The notes under the pieces were generated by a model that ran no database searches, was not told where the DNA came from, and saw only the letters and a program-made list of their open reading frames with translations. Positions 18,642 to 26,505 of a stretch of DNA of 64,000 nucleotides are shown here, piece after piece. The position numbers and the translations under genes are program-made. Within the stretch, counting starts at the first letter, position 1. The number at the start of each line of letters is the position of its first letter. The DNA comes from Burkholderia ambifaria AMMD (GTDB lineage: Bacteria > Pseudomonadota > Gammaproteobacteria > Burkholderiales > Burkholderiaceae), in the NCBI RefSeq assembly GCF_000203915.1, contig NC_008390.1:930001-994000 (forward strand), in the 5' to 3' direction.

Positions 18642-19784
18642 TCAGAAGCGGTGGCGCATGCCGGCCGTGACGGCGATCTGCTTGTTCGTCGACGACGCGG
18701 CGCCGAGTCCGTTGATGTTCGCGCCGATCGCCAGCCCATTGGTATTGACCCGCTGATATTCGCTCTGCAGGTACAGGTCCGTGCGCTTCGACAACGCATA
18801 GTCGGCCTGCAGGTTGAACTGATGCCAGCTCGGCGTCTGGCCGTCGAGACGGCTGTCGGTGTACGTGTACGAGCCGGCGAGCGAGAACGCCGGCGTCAGC
18901 GCGTAACGGCCATTCACCTCGTAATTGTTGAAGCGTGTGCCGCCGGTGAGCGGGATGCCGGTCGACACGCCGGACTGCCCGGCGCTGATCCCGGCCGAAT
19001 TGGTCAGGCGCGTCTGCGTGAACACGAAGCCGGCCGTCGCGGGACCGAACGTGTAGTTCAGGCCTGCGCCCCAGGTGCGCTGCCGGCTGGCCGCGAAGGT
19101 CCAGTCGCCGGCCACCGCGCCGGGGTCGCTCGCCGCGAGCGCCAGCGCGTTGATGTTGTTGTTGAGCTGCAGGTACGCGGCCGCGACGTTGAAACCCATG
19201 TAGCTGTACGACGCGCCGACGCTGTACGCGCGATTGTTCGCGAAACCGGTGGAATTCGAAAAGCCGTACAGCCCGCCGAACTTCAGGCCGCCGTAGTTCG
19301 CGCTCTGGTACTTGACCGAGTTGTTGATCCGGAACGAGTTGTTCAGGTTGTCGTTGTCGAACGGATGCGCGAACTGCGTGCCGCCGTACTGGGTGCCGGT
19401 TAGCGACAGCGGGCCGAGGTAGTCGACGACGCTGTCGTACTGGCGGCCGAGCGTGAGCGAGCCGAAGCTGTTGTGCGCGAGCCCGACGAACGCCTGTCGA
19501 CCGAACTCGCGGCCGTTCTGCTTCAGTGAGCCGTTGTTGATGCCGAAGCCGTTTTCCAGCGTGAAGATCGCCTTCAGGCCGCCGCCGAGATCCTCGGTGC
19601 CGCGCAGGCCCCAGCGACTGCCGTTGATCGAGCCGCTCGTTTCCTGCCACGCGCTGTGACCGTGCTGGTTGTTCGTGTAGGTGATGCCTGCATCGATCAG
19701 GCCGTACAACGTGACGCTGCTTTGCGCATGGGCGGCGCTGGCAGCCACGCCCGCCAATGCGGCGACGATCAGGGTCTTTTTCAT
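18642..19784 (-). CDS. Gram-negative trimeric porin
   Basis: A 380-residue outer-membrane porin. The signal peptide is M-K-K-T-L-I-V-A-A-L-A-G-V, with cleavage after A-H-A. The mature protein begins Q-S-S-V-T-L-Y-G-L-I-D-A-G and has alternating beta strands. It has the typical G-R-Q-x-Y-D-S-V-V-D-Y-L constriction-loop region and ends M-R-H-R-F, with the terminal Phe needed for outer-membrane assembly. The ATG at 19784 is preceded by GGAG at a 7-nt distance. The ribosome-binding region is complementary to a candidate small RNA at 20181-20264. Confidence 0.95.
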   Translation of the reverse strand: MKKTLIVAALAGVAASAAHAQSSVTLYGLIDAGITYTNNQHGHSAWQETSGSINGSRWGLRGTEDLGGGLKAIFTLENGFGINNGSLKQNGREFGRQAFVGLAHNSFGSLTLGRQYDSVVDYLGPLSLTGTQYGGTQFAHPFDNDNLNNSFRINNSVKYQSANYGGLKFGGLYGFSNSTGFANNRAYSVGASYSYMGFNVAAAYLQLNNNINALALAASDPGAVAGDWTFAASRQRTWGAGLNYTFGPATAGFVFTQTRLTNSAGISAGQSGVSTGIPLTGGTRFNNYEVNGRYALTPAFSLAGSYTYTDSRLDGQTPSWHQFNLQADYALSKRTDLYLQSEYQRVNTNGLAIGANINGLGAASSTNKQIAVTAGMRHRF

Positions 19785-20108
19785 GATCTGTCTCCAAACA
19801 GGATGATGTCGATCGAACCTGCTGTGGGCATCGGCGGCGTCACCGGTCGGCGACGCCGTGCGCGTGGGCGCGGCACCCTCGTCGGAAAACCATTTGCAGT
19901 GTACGGAGCGGCCTCGCTGCGGAGGAAAACCGCTTCCTGCAATACTGTATTTTGAATCGCGCAAAAATGGGTGCATGCGCGGAGAGCCGCGTCCAGCAAG
20001 ACCTTGCTGCGGCGCAGCGGGCGGAAATACTACTCAGGACTGCGTACCAGGCGTTGCGCGGTCGCGACAGGCCTTCAGTGGCAGACGAGGGTAGGCCTAG
20101 CGCGATTA

Positions 20109-20114
20109 TTGACA
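20109..20114 (+). promoter_or_regulatory. Isolated TTGACA hexamer
   Basis: A perfect -35 hexamer on the plus strand without a good -10 at 16-18 bp. It may be fortuitous or part of an upstream promoter. Confidence 0.2.
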
Positions 20115-20180
20115 CATCGGCAATAGAGGTTTGTGTGGAGCATGGATAATGAAAGGATGTTCTCTCGCTATACTGCGATC

Positions 20181-20264
20181 TCTGCTTTCCGAAGCAGACT
20201 TTTTCGTTGACGGAAAAGATCTCCAAACCTTTGTCGGCGCGACTTCCCAGTCGCGCTTTTTTTT
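20181..20264 (+). ncRNA. Candidate small RNA upstream of the porin
   Basis: An 84-nt stretch with the shape of a trans-acting sRNA. TATACT at 20169-20174 is at the right distance for a -10. Then comes a 5' hairpin (TCTGCTT 20181-20187 with AAGCAGA 20192-20198), a middle section likely single-stranded (about 20199-20236), and a strong intrinsic terminator. The terminator stem is GCGCGACT 20237-20244 with AGTCGCGC 20249-20256, then eight T. No protein frame is convincing here. The middle section has TCTCCAAAC (20220-20228), the exact complement of the porin mRNA's GTTTGGAGA, which holds its Shine-Dalgarno. A clear -35 is lacking. Confidence 0.6.
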
Positions 20265-20291
20265 GCCCGGTCTTCCCGATCCCTGCTGGCC

Positions 20292-20555
20292 TTACTGCAT
20301 GTACGAGCGTCGCTTGCGCTTGGCAGCCGGCGGCGGATCCTCGGCTTCGCCCTGCGGCGGCGTATAAGTCCAGTCTTCCATCACGTAGTGACGAGCGTCC
20401 AGCGGCGACGCCAGCAGGTTCTGCCAATGATCGCCGTGCCAGTTCGGATCGAACTCGGTATCGCACGGCGCTTCACGAGGCTCGGCCAGCGCGCGGGACT
20501 TGCGGCGTGCGCGTGCGAGCCGGCTCGCGAAGCGCTTGATTCCATCCAGCCACAT
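20292..20555 (-). CDS. Small conserved hypothetical protein (87 aa)
   Basis: Soluble, charged 87-residue protein. The N-terminus is basic (W-L-D-G-I-K-R-F-A-S-R-L-A-R-A-R-R-K-S), the centre is acidic and aromatic (F-D-P-N-W-H-G-D-H-W-Q-N-L-L-A-S-P-L-D-A), and the tail is Pro/Lys-rich. The start at 20555 is fixed by a strong AAGGAGAAGG site; the frame is open to 20666 but the extension lacks such support. It converges with the candidate sRNA, whose terminator lies 27 bp beyond its stop. Function unknown. Confidence 0.7.
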   Translation of the reverse strand: MWLDGIKRFASRLARARRKSRALAEPREAPCDTEFDPNWHGDHWQNLLASPLDARHYVMEDWTYTPPQGEAEDPPPAAKRKRRSYMQ

Positions 20556-20699
20556 GACCCTTCTCCTTCCATTGCTTGGCACCAGCATCGCAACGTCCCC
20601 CGCTTTTCGCAACCCGAAAAAACCCGAGGATTTTACCGACCCGTTTTTTCTCGGTAGGTTTTTCACTGTATTGATTATTGGGGATCAGATCCCGGTAAT

Positions 20700-20777
20700 A
20701 TTGACAGGTTTTTGATGCAAATCAATTAATAAAAGAGGATGGTGTACCGATTCCAGTGGTATTGACGTCTTTTTGAT
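20700..20777 (+). repeat. Duplicated ATTGAC-N3-TTTTTGAT element
   Basis: ATTGAC at 20700-20705 and TTTTTGAT at 20709-20716 recur with identical spacing at 20761-20766 and 20770-20777. The copies are 61 bp apart, and the bases between them are less conserved. The element contains a -35-like TTGAC. It may be a tandem promoter or a binding site for a regulator of cspA. Confidence 0.5.
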
Positions 20778-20799
20778 AAAGAACGCCTCAAAAATTTTC

Positions 20800-20829
20800 T
20801 TGACGCACCCGGATTGTCCAATTTATAAA
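20800..20829 (+). promoter_or_regulatory. Probable sigma-70 promoter of cspA
   Basis: TTGACG at 20800-20805 and TATAAA at 20824-20829, with an 18-bp spacer. Transcription would begin near 20836 and give a leader of about 110 nt, long as is usual for cold-shock genes. Confidence 0.6.
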
Positions 20830-20945
20830 GTGAGCACTCCGTCCCCGGGCGGAGCGCTGGGGGTGGGTATCGGCGCGCCGTTGCGGGATTTCGGGAGGCG
20901 GCTATATCAGTAGCTTTTTTGATCTAAACGAGTGGGGAAGAAAGT

Positions 20946-21149
20946 ATGGATACCGGTATCGTAAAATGGTTTAACGATGCTAAAGGTTTCGGCTTTATTA
21001 CGTCAGACAATGGCGGCGAAGATTTGTTTGCGCACTTTTCCGAAATCCGGATGGACGGCTTCAAAACGCTGAAGGAAAACCAGCGCGTTTCCTTTGAGGT
21101 GAAACTCGGGCCGAAAGGCAAGCAGGCAGCGAATATCCAGGCGGTCTGA
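20946..21149 (+). CDS. cspA: Cold-shock protein (CspA family)
   Basis: A 67-residue single CSD domain, an RNA/ssDNA chaperone. Both RNA-binding motifs are present: K-G-F-G-F-I (RNP1, residues 13-18) and D-L-F-A-H-F (RNP2-like; many relatives have V-F-V-H-F). It begins [21 protein letters not shown] precedes the start. A long 5' leader and duplicated upstream elements suggest temperature or growth-phase control. It is followed by a strong terminator and so is a single-gene transcript. Confidence 0.95.
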   Translation: MDTGIVKWFNDAKGFGFITSDNGGEDLFAHFSEIRMDGFKTLKENQRVSFEVKLGPKGKQAANIQAV

Positions 21150-21176
21150 CGCGCCACGCACTGCCGATCACGTCCG

Positions 21177-21200
21177 GCCCCCGCATCGCGGGGGCTTTTT
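21177..21200 (+). terminator. Intrinsic terminator of cspA
   Basis: GCCCCCGC (21177-21184) pairs with GCGGGGGC (21188-21195), followed by a five-T run and, after one G, seven more T. Confidence 0.9.
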
Positions 21201-21311
21201 GTTTTTTTGGGGCATGAAAACCGGCCGCCGGCGAATCGTTTCCGGTTCGGACTGGTCCTGAACGTGCATGCCGGTGCATACTCACGAAAGCACCGTTTCC
21301 CTGCATTTTTC

Positions 21312-22439
21312 ATGTCCGATTCCTGTCCGTCCGATCCCGCCTGCGAGCAGCCGCTCGTCTTCGTCGACCTTGAAACCACCGGCGGCTCGTCCGCCGAGCA
21401 CCGCATCACCGAAATCGGCGTGGTCGAAATCGGCCCGCTCGGTGTGTCGACGTGGACGACGCTGGTCAACCCGGGACAGTCGATTCCGCCGTTCATCCAG
21501 CAACTGACCGGCATTTCGGACGACATGGTGCGCGACGCGCCGTCGTTCGCGTCGCTCGCGCCCACGCTGTTCGAGCGGCTCGACGGCAAGCTGTTCGTCG
21601 CGCACAACGCGAGCTTCGACCGCGGCTTCCTCCGCGCCGAATTCGAACGTGCCGGCATCGCGTTCAATCCGGACGTGCTGTGTACGGTGCGGCTGTCGCG
21701 CGCGCTGTTTCCGCGCGAGGCGCGCCACGGACTCGACGCTTTGATCGAGCGGCATGGCCTCGTCCCCGCGGCCCGCCACCGGGCGCTCGCGGATGCCGAT
21801 CTCCTTTGGCAGTTCTGGCGGCAGTTGCACGAGATCGTGCCGCTCGAGCGTCTGCGCGACCAGATTGCGCGTACGACGCGCCATTTCCGTCTCGCGGGCG
21901 GCATGACCGAAGCGTGGCTTGATACCGCGCCCGCCGGATGCGGCGTGTACGCGCTATTCGGGGAGGGCGACGAAGCCCTTTACGTCGGGCGCAGTGTGCG
22001 GGTGCGGCAGCGCTTGCGCGCGTTGCTGACCGGCGAGCGGCGCTCGTCGAAGGAGATGCGGCTCGCGCAGCAGGTGCGGCGGGTCGAATGGCGGGAAACC
22101 GGCAACGAGCTGGGCGCGATGCTCGCCGAAGCGCAGTGGATCGCCCGCCTGCGTCCGTCGCACAACCGGCGTCCCGCGGCCGACAAAGCCCGTGCGGGCA
22201 ACGCGGGCTGGCCGTTCGACGGCGCGGTCGCATTCGAAGCCGGCGACGAGCGCCGCCTGTTTCACGTGATCGACGGGTGGCGCTATCTCGGGGCGGCCGA
22301 ATCACTCGACGCGGCCATGCGGCTCGCGGCCGACGGCCTGGACGGTGCGTACGAACCCCATACCCATCGCCTGCTGCAGACTCATCTCGCGCGCGGCCTG
22401 CAACTGATTCCGCTCGCGGCGCTCACGCCAGCCGACTGA
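21312..22439 (+). CDS. DnaQ-like 3'-5' exonuclease fused to a GIY-YIG endonuclease domain
   Basis: A 375-residue fusion. Residues about 15-180 form a DEDDh exonuclease like the DNA polymerase III epsilon subunit: F-V-D-L-E-T-T-G-G (ExoI), A-H-N-A-S-F-D (ExoII), and H-R-A-L-A-D-A-D (ExoIII). Residues about 215-300 form a GIY-YIG nuclease as in UvrC/Cho: C-G-V-Y-A-L-F ... A-L-Y-V-G-R-S ... R and E-A-Q-W-I. Such fusions are presumed to act in DNA repair. The start at 21312 matches the domain start; the upstream frame is extended but unconserved. cspA's terminator separates it from the gene before. Confidence 0.88.
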   Translation: MSDSCPSDPACEQPLVFVDLETTGGSSAEHRITEIGVVEIGPLGVSTWTTLVNPGQSIPPFIQQLTGISDDMVRDAPSFASLAPTLFERLDGKLFVAHNASFDRGFLRAEFERAGIAFNPDVLCTVRLSRALFPREARHGLDALIERHGLVPAARHRALADADLLWQFWRQLHEIVPLERLRDQIARTTRHFRLAGGMTEAWLDTAPAGCGVYALFGEGDEALYVGRSVRVRQRLRALLTGERRSSKEMRLAQQVRRVEWRETGNELGAMLAEAQWIARLRPSHNRRPAADKARAGNAGWPFDGAVAFEAGDERRLFHVIDGWRYLGAAESLDAAMRLAADGLDGAYEPHTHRLLQTHLARGLQLIPLAALTPAD

Positions 22440-22475
22440 GCGCCGCGTGCCGCCGCGCGCGGTGGCCGCGCGTCG

Positions 22476-23069
22476 TCAGCCGATCGCGCTGGCGCCGCCG
22501 GCCGAGCACACGTGCGACAGCGCGGTGTCGAGCGCCTGCGAGCGGCTCGCGTCGTAGCGGGTGAGCGTCTTCCAGTTCGCGATGCTGCGGGCAAGCCGCG
22601 CCTGGCAATCGGGCGCGTCGCGCAGCGGCGCGATTCGTCCGAGGCCGGCCAGCATCTTTTGCGTGAGCTGGTCGAGCGCCGGCCGCGTGCTGGTCGCGAG
22701 GTCGGGCGGCGTGCCTTCGGGCGGCCGCGTCGCGCGCCAGGTGGCAAAGAGCGCGTTCTGCACGTCCTTGCTCGCGGCGATCTGATCCTCGAAGAACGTC
22801 CGGGCGAACGCCGGATCCACGCCCGACTGTGCGGCGCGCTTCTCCACCGATGCGAGCAGTGCGGCTTCGCGCGGCTGGTCCTCGATCGCCTTGTGGTTCG
22901 CCCATTTCCAGCGTGCGACGGGTTCGGCAAGCGCGATCCGCTGCGACGCGAGCGCGACGAGGTTGGTGAGCGCGGTGTCGTCGCCGTCGGCGAACGCGAC
23001 GGGCGGTGACGAAAGAAGGGCGACGCCGAGCGCGGCGACAGCGACGCTGGCACGAATGGCTTGTTTCAT
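22476..23069 (-). CDS. aroQ: Periplasmic chorismate mutase (AroQ gamma class)
   Basis: Converts chorismate to prephenate outside the cytoplasm. The 197 residues begin with a Sec signal peptide (to about residue 28, ...V-A-F-A-D). The all-helical AroQ domain follows: L-V-A-L-A-S-Q-R-I-A-L-A-E-P-V-A-R-W-K-W, then D-P-A-F-A-R-T-F-F-E-D-Q-I-A-A-S-K-D-V-Q. A C-terminal helical extension with a Cys pair (D-C-Q-A and H-V-C) is typical of secreted *AroQ enzymes. Its physiological role in Gram-negatives is unsettled. Single gene. Confidence 0.88.
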   Translation of the reverse strand: MKQAIRASVAVAALGVALLSSPPVAFADGDDTALTNLVALASQRIALAEPVARWKWANHKAIEDQPREAALLASVEKRAAQSGVDPAFARTFFEDQIAASKDVQNALFATWRATRPPEGTPPDLATSTRPALDQLTQKMLAGLGRIAPLRDAPDCQARLARSIANWKTLTRYDASRSQALDTALSHVCSAGGASAIG

Positions 23070-23160
23070 CGGAACGATCCGGAGAGCCGGGCGGGCCGGA
23101 GGTGGAAAACCAGAAGGATAGACGAAGACAGTCGCGCGGCGAAACGACGCGACAGAAGAA

Positions 23161-23289
23161 TCAGCGGAAGCGCTGACCCGGCACCGTCAGGCCGTTGCAG
23201 CCCGGGTGCGAAGCGATCTGCGCCGAAAACGCAGCGATGAACCGCATGGTCTCGATCGACACGCGGCGGTTACAGAACCGGACGCAGGT
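23161..23289 (-). other. In-frame coding-like continuation after the 48-aa gene
   Basis: Immediately after the TGA that ends the 48-aa gene (23290-23292), the same frame runs a further 42 codons to a second TGA at 23161-23163. By my count 37 of 42 third positions are G or C, as in real genes here. It contains R-R-V-S-I-E-T-M-R-F-I-A-A-F-S and G-C-N-G-L-T-V-P-G-Q-R-F-R. It could be a decayed C-terminus, stop-codon readthrough, or a separate small peptide starting at an internal ATG. Confidence 0.35.
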
Positions 23290-23436
23290 TCACTTCGGCG
23301 AGTACAGCTTGTGCTGCTCGTCGAAGAATGCCCGGACGTGATCGGGCAATTCGGCGAGGAATTCCACGCCGACGGGTTCCGGATCCGGGCTCATCACTTG
23401 CTCGGGCGGGGGCGTGCGAGTTGGTCTTTCGTCCAT
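23290..23436 (-). CDS. Small hypothetical protein (48 aa)
   Basis: Starts at an ATG with CTGGAG eight bases upstream. The sequence is Pro/Glu-rich (R-T-P-P-P-E-Q-V, P-D-P-E-P-V-G-V-E-F-L) and then helical (A-E-L-P-D-H-V-R-A-F-F-D-E-Q-H-K-L-Y). No signal peptide or membrane helix. I do not recognise a family. A coding-like frame continues past its stop. Confidence 0.55.
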   Translation of the reverse strand: MDERPTRTPPPEQVMSPDPEPVGVEFLAELPDHVRAFFDEQHKLYSPK

Positions 23437-23633
23437 GGTCGTTTCTCCAGCAGGTCCAATAATTATCAACCTCGCGCTTGGATTTGTGCCAGCGGCGAAT
23501 CGTTAGATTTTGTCTCTGTTGTATTAACGGCACATGCGCTGCGGCGCGCCGTGCGATGCCGACTATTGCATCCGGCTCAATCGGCAACCGGCGGGTGCTT
23601 GCTATACTTGCGCGCACTTTTTCCTGGACCGCG

Positions 23634-24023
23634 ATGAAACGGACGACGCGATGGATCGGCCTCGTATGGCTGGCGCTAGTACTGAACGTACTGTCGCCCG
23701 TTATCGGCTACGCGCGCGTCGCGTCGAGCGGTTCCGGCGAACTCACGCTCGAGCTGTGCAGCGCGGCAGGCGCTCGCCAGGTCATCCTCGCGCAGTCCGG
23801 CGACGATCTCGGCGCAGCGTCGTTCGACCATGCCGGCGTGCCGCACTGCGTGTACTGTCCCGGCTTCGCGGCGAACGTCGCGCTCGGCGCGAGCCTGCCC
23901 GCGTTGCCGGGTTTCGTACGCGCGTTCGCGTACCGGGCGGCCGCCCCGGCCGTTCCCGATTTTCCCCGCAAGGGCATCCGCCTCGCGCAGCCGCGCGGTC
24001 CGCCTGAAAACGTCCCGATCTGA
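23634..24023 (+). CDS. DUF2946-family exported protein
   Basis: A 129-residue protein with an N-terminal signal or anchor (W-I-G-L-V-W-L-A-L-V-L-N-V-L-S-P-V). The family's Cys motif is H-C-V-Y-C-P near residue 80, and one further Cys lies at about 43 (L-C-S-A-A-G). DUF2946 genes commonly accompany TonB receptors linked to copper. Here the receptor gene follows after 127 bp, and the whole group (23634-28231) runs in one direction. Cys and His residues could bind a metal; this is inference. Confidence 0.8.
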   Translation: MKRTTRWIGLVWLALVLNVLSPVIGYARVASSGSGELTLELCSAAGARQVILAQSGDDLGAASFDHAGVPHCVYCPGFAANVALGASLPALPGFVRAFAYRAAAPAVPDFPRKGIRLAQPRGPPENVPI

Positions 24024-24150
24024 TTGACATCGTTCGCGCGCCCCGGTGGCGCGCGTGCCGCCCGCGGCCCGGTCCGCGCGCCGCGCCGTAGGCGCGCGGC
24101 GCGTCGGCGCGCGTCCGGCGGCTCCCGGTCACGTTTTCAGGAATTCATCC

Positions 24151-26505
24151 ATGTCGTTCACCTTCGCCGCGCGGCCGTCGCGCGGTCGGCTCGCGCTCGC
24201 GTGCGCGGCCGCTTTTGCGTGGCCTGCCGCACAGGCGGCTGCGATCGATCGCGCATCCGCCGAGCCGGTGCCCGGCGGCGCGGGCAACCCGGCCGGCCGT
24301 GCCGCACCGGTTGCCGCGGTCGTGCCCGCGCCGCCGGGCGACACGCTGACCGAGGTCAGCGTCACCGCCCGGCGGCAACCCGTCGATCCGGATACGCCGG
24401 CCGTCGTCGAGTCGATCACGCGCGAGCAGATCGATGCGCACACCAACGTCACGACCGAGGACGCGCTGAAGTACGCGCCGAACCTGATGGTTCGCAAGCG
24501 CTACATCGGCGACCGCAACAGCGTGTTCGCCGGCCGCGACTTCAACGAACTGCAGAGTGCGCGCGGGCTCGTGTATGCCGATGGCCTGCTGCTGTCGAAC
24601 CTGCTCGGCTCGAGCTATGCGTACCCGCCGCGCTGGTCGCTGATCGCGCCCGACGATGTCGAGCGCGTCGACGTGCTGTATGGCCCCTTTTCCGCGCTGT
24701 ACCCCGGCAACGCGATCGGCTCGACCGTGCTGCTGACCACGCGGCGGCCCGACAAACTCGAGGCGTCGCTGTCGACGCAGTTCTTCACGCAGCGCTATCA
24801 CGACGGCTACGGGCTGGCGGACAGCTTCGGCGGCAACCACCAGACCGCGCGGATCGCGAACCGGATCGGCAAATTCTGGTTCTCGCTGTCGCTCGACCGG
24901 CTGGAGAACGACGGTCAGCCGATGCAGTATGCAAGCCCCAATTCCGCGTACAACCCGAAGCTCGGCGCCGCGGTGCCCGTCACAGGCGCGGCCACCGACA
25001 TCGGACCCAACGGCAAGCCGCGCACGATCGTCGGCGCGCAGAACATCGAGCGGACCGAGCAGCTCAACGAGACGGTCCGCATGGGCTATGCGTTTACGGA
25101 CCACGTCGACGCGACGCTCACGCTCGGGCACTGGGAGAACCATTACCGGCAGCACGGCGAAACCTTCCTGCGCGACGCGGCCGGCAATCCCGTCTACGGC
25201 GGCAACGTATCGATCGGCGGCCGGAACATGACCGTCGCGCCGAGCGCGTTCGCGCCGCAGCGCGGCGACCAGGAGAACTGGCTGTACGCGCTCGGCCTGA
25301 ACGGCCGGCTCGATTCGGGCTGGCGGCTGTCGGGCGTGGTGTCCGCCTACGACGTGTCGCGCGACGTGCTGCGCGCGGCATCGACCGCGCAGGGCGGGGC
25401 GGGCACGCTGTTCCAGGGCGACGGCACGGGCTGGCGCACGCTCGACCTGAAGGCCGAGGCGCCGGAAGTGAAGGGCCACACGTTCACGTTCGGCTATCAC
25501 TACGACAACTATTTCCTGCGCAACGTCACGTACAACACGGCCGACTGGCTGGCCGGGCCGACCACCTCGCTCGCGAGCGTCTACCAGGGCGATACGCGCA
25601 CGCAGGCGCTGTTCGCGCAGGACGCGTGGCGTTTCGCGCCCGGTTGGCTCGCGACCCTCGGCCTGCGCTACGAGCGCTGGGATGCATACGGCGGCGCGCT
25701 CGGCAACGCGGGCGGCACGGTCGGTTACGCGGACCGCGGCGCGAATGCGCTGTCGCCGAAAGTCGCGCTGCAGTGGGACGCGACGGACGTGTGGCGCTTC
25801 CGGGTGTCGTTCGCGACGGGCACGCGCTTCCCGACGGTCGGCGAGCTGTTCCAGGGCACGATCTCGAACAACGCGATCGTCAACAACAACCCGGGCCTGC
25901 GGCCGGAAAAGGCGATCGACTGGGACTTCACGGCCGAGCGCGACGTGGGCGTCGGCGTCGTGCGCGCGAGCGTGTTCCAGAGCGACCTGCGCGATTCGAT
26001 CTACAGCCAGACGACGGTGTCGGGCGCGTCGACCGTCACCAACATCTCGAACGTCGATCGCGTGCGCGTGCGCGGCGTCGAACTCGGATTCAGCGGCCGC
26101 AACGTCGGGCTGCGCGGGCTCGACATCGACGCGAATGTGTCGGCCAGCAATGCGCAGATCTTGGCCGACACCGCGAATCCCGCGTACGTCGGCTCGCGCT
26201 TTCCGCGCATCCCGCGCATGCGCGCGAACCTGCTCGCGTCGTACCGCTTCGACGAGCACTGGCTCGCGAGCGTCGGCGTCCGGTACTCCGGTCGCCAGTT
26301 CAACACGCTGGACAACAGCGACGTGAATCCGGACGTGTACGGCGGCACGAGCAGTTTCACGGTCGTCGACCTGAAGGCGCGCTACCGGTTCGACCGTCAC
26401 TGGACCGCATCGGTCGGCATCGACAACCTGACGGACCGCCGCTACTACGTGTTCCACCCGTATCCGGGTCGCACTTTCTTTGGAGAACTGAAATGGTCAC
26501 TGTGA
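24151..26505 (+). CDS. TonB-dependent outer-membrane receptor
   Basis: A 784-residue outer-membrane transporter. The signal peptide runs to about residue 30, then comes a TonB-box-like D-T-L-T-E-V-S-V-T-A and a plug domain (V-V-E-S-I-T-R-E-Q-I-D, P-N-L-M-V-R-K-R-Y-I-G-D-R-N). A 22-strand barrel follows, ending F-F-G-E-L-K-W-S-L. The plug passage D-V-E-R-V-D-V-L-Y-G-P-F-S-A-L-Y-P-G-N-A-I-G is diagnostic. The ligand is unknown; the neighbours point to a metal complex, possibly copper. It overlaps the next gene by 13 bp. Confidence 0.92.
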   Translation: MSFTFAARPSRGRLALACAAAFAWPAAQAAAIDRASAEPVPGGAGNPAGRAAPVAAVVPAPPGDTLTEVSVTARRQPVDPDTPAVVESITREQIDAHTNVTTEDALKYAPNLMVRKRYIGDRNSVFAGRDFNELQSARGLVYADGLLLSNLLGSSYAYPPRWSLIAPDDVERVDVLYGPFSALYPGNAIGSTVLLTTRRPDKLEASLSTQFFTQRYHDGYGLADSFGGNHQTARIANRIGKFWFSLSLDRLENDGQPMQYASPNSAYNPKLGAAVPVTGAATDIGPNGKPRTIVGAQNIERTEQLNETVRMGYAFTDHVDATLTLGHWENHYRQHGETFLRDAAGNPVYGGNVSIGGRNMTVAPSAFAPQRGDQENWLYALGLNGRLDSGWRLSGVVSAYDVSRDVLRAASTAQGGAGTLFQGDGTGWRTLDLKAEAPEVKGHTFTFGYHYDNYFLRNVTYNTADWLAGPTTSLASVYQGDTRTQALFAQDAWRFAPGWLATLGLRYERWDAYGGALGNAGGTVGYADRGANALSPKVALQWDATDVWRFRVSFATGTRFPTVGELFQGTISNNAIVNNNPGLRPEKAIDWDFTAERDVGVGVVRASVFQSDLRDSIYSQTTVSGASTVTNISNVDRVRVRGVELGFSGRNVGLRGLDIDANVSASNAQILADTANPAYVGSRFPRIPRMRANLLASYRFDEHWLASVGVRYSGRQFNTLDNSDVNPDVYGGTSSFTVVDLKARYRFDRHWTASVGIDNLTDRRYYVFHPYPGRTFFGELKWSL

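Larger units (their letters stand above)
20556..20945. other. AT-rich regulatory region upstream of cspA
   Basis: A 390-bp stretch with no convincing gene, distinctly AT-rich against the surrounding DNA. It holds the divergent control region of the 87-aa protein gene, two promoter-like direct repeats (20700-20777), a likely cspA promoter (20800-20829) and a leader of about 110 nt before cspA. Confidence 0.6.

Noticed and set aside
20109..20137. Complete sigma-70 promoter beginning at the TTGACA of 20109
   Set aside because: No acceptable -10 occurs at 16-18 bp; GATAAT lies too far downstream.
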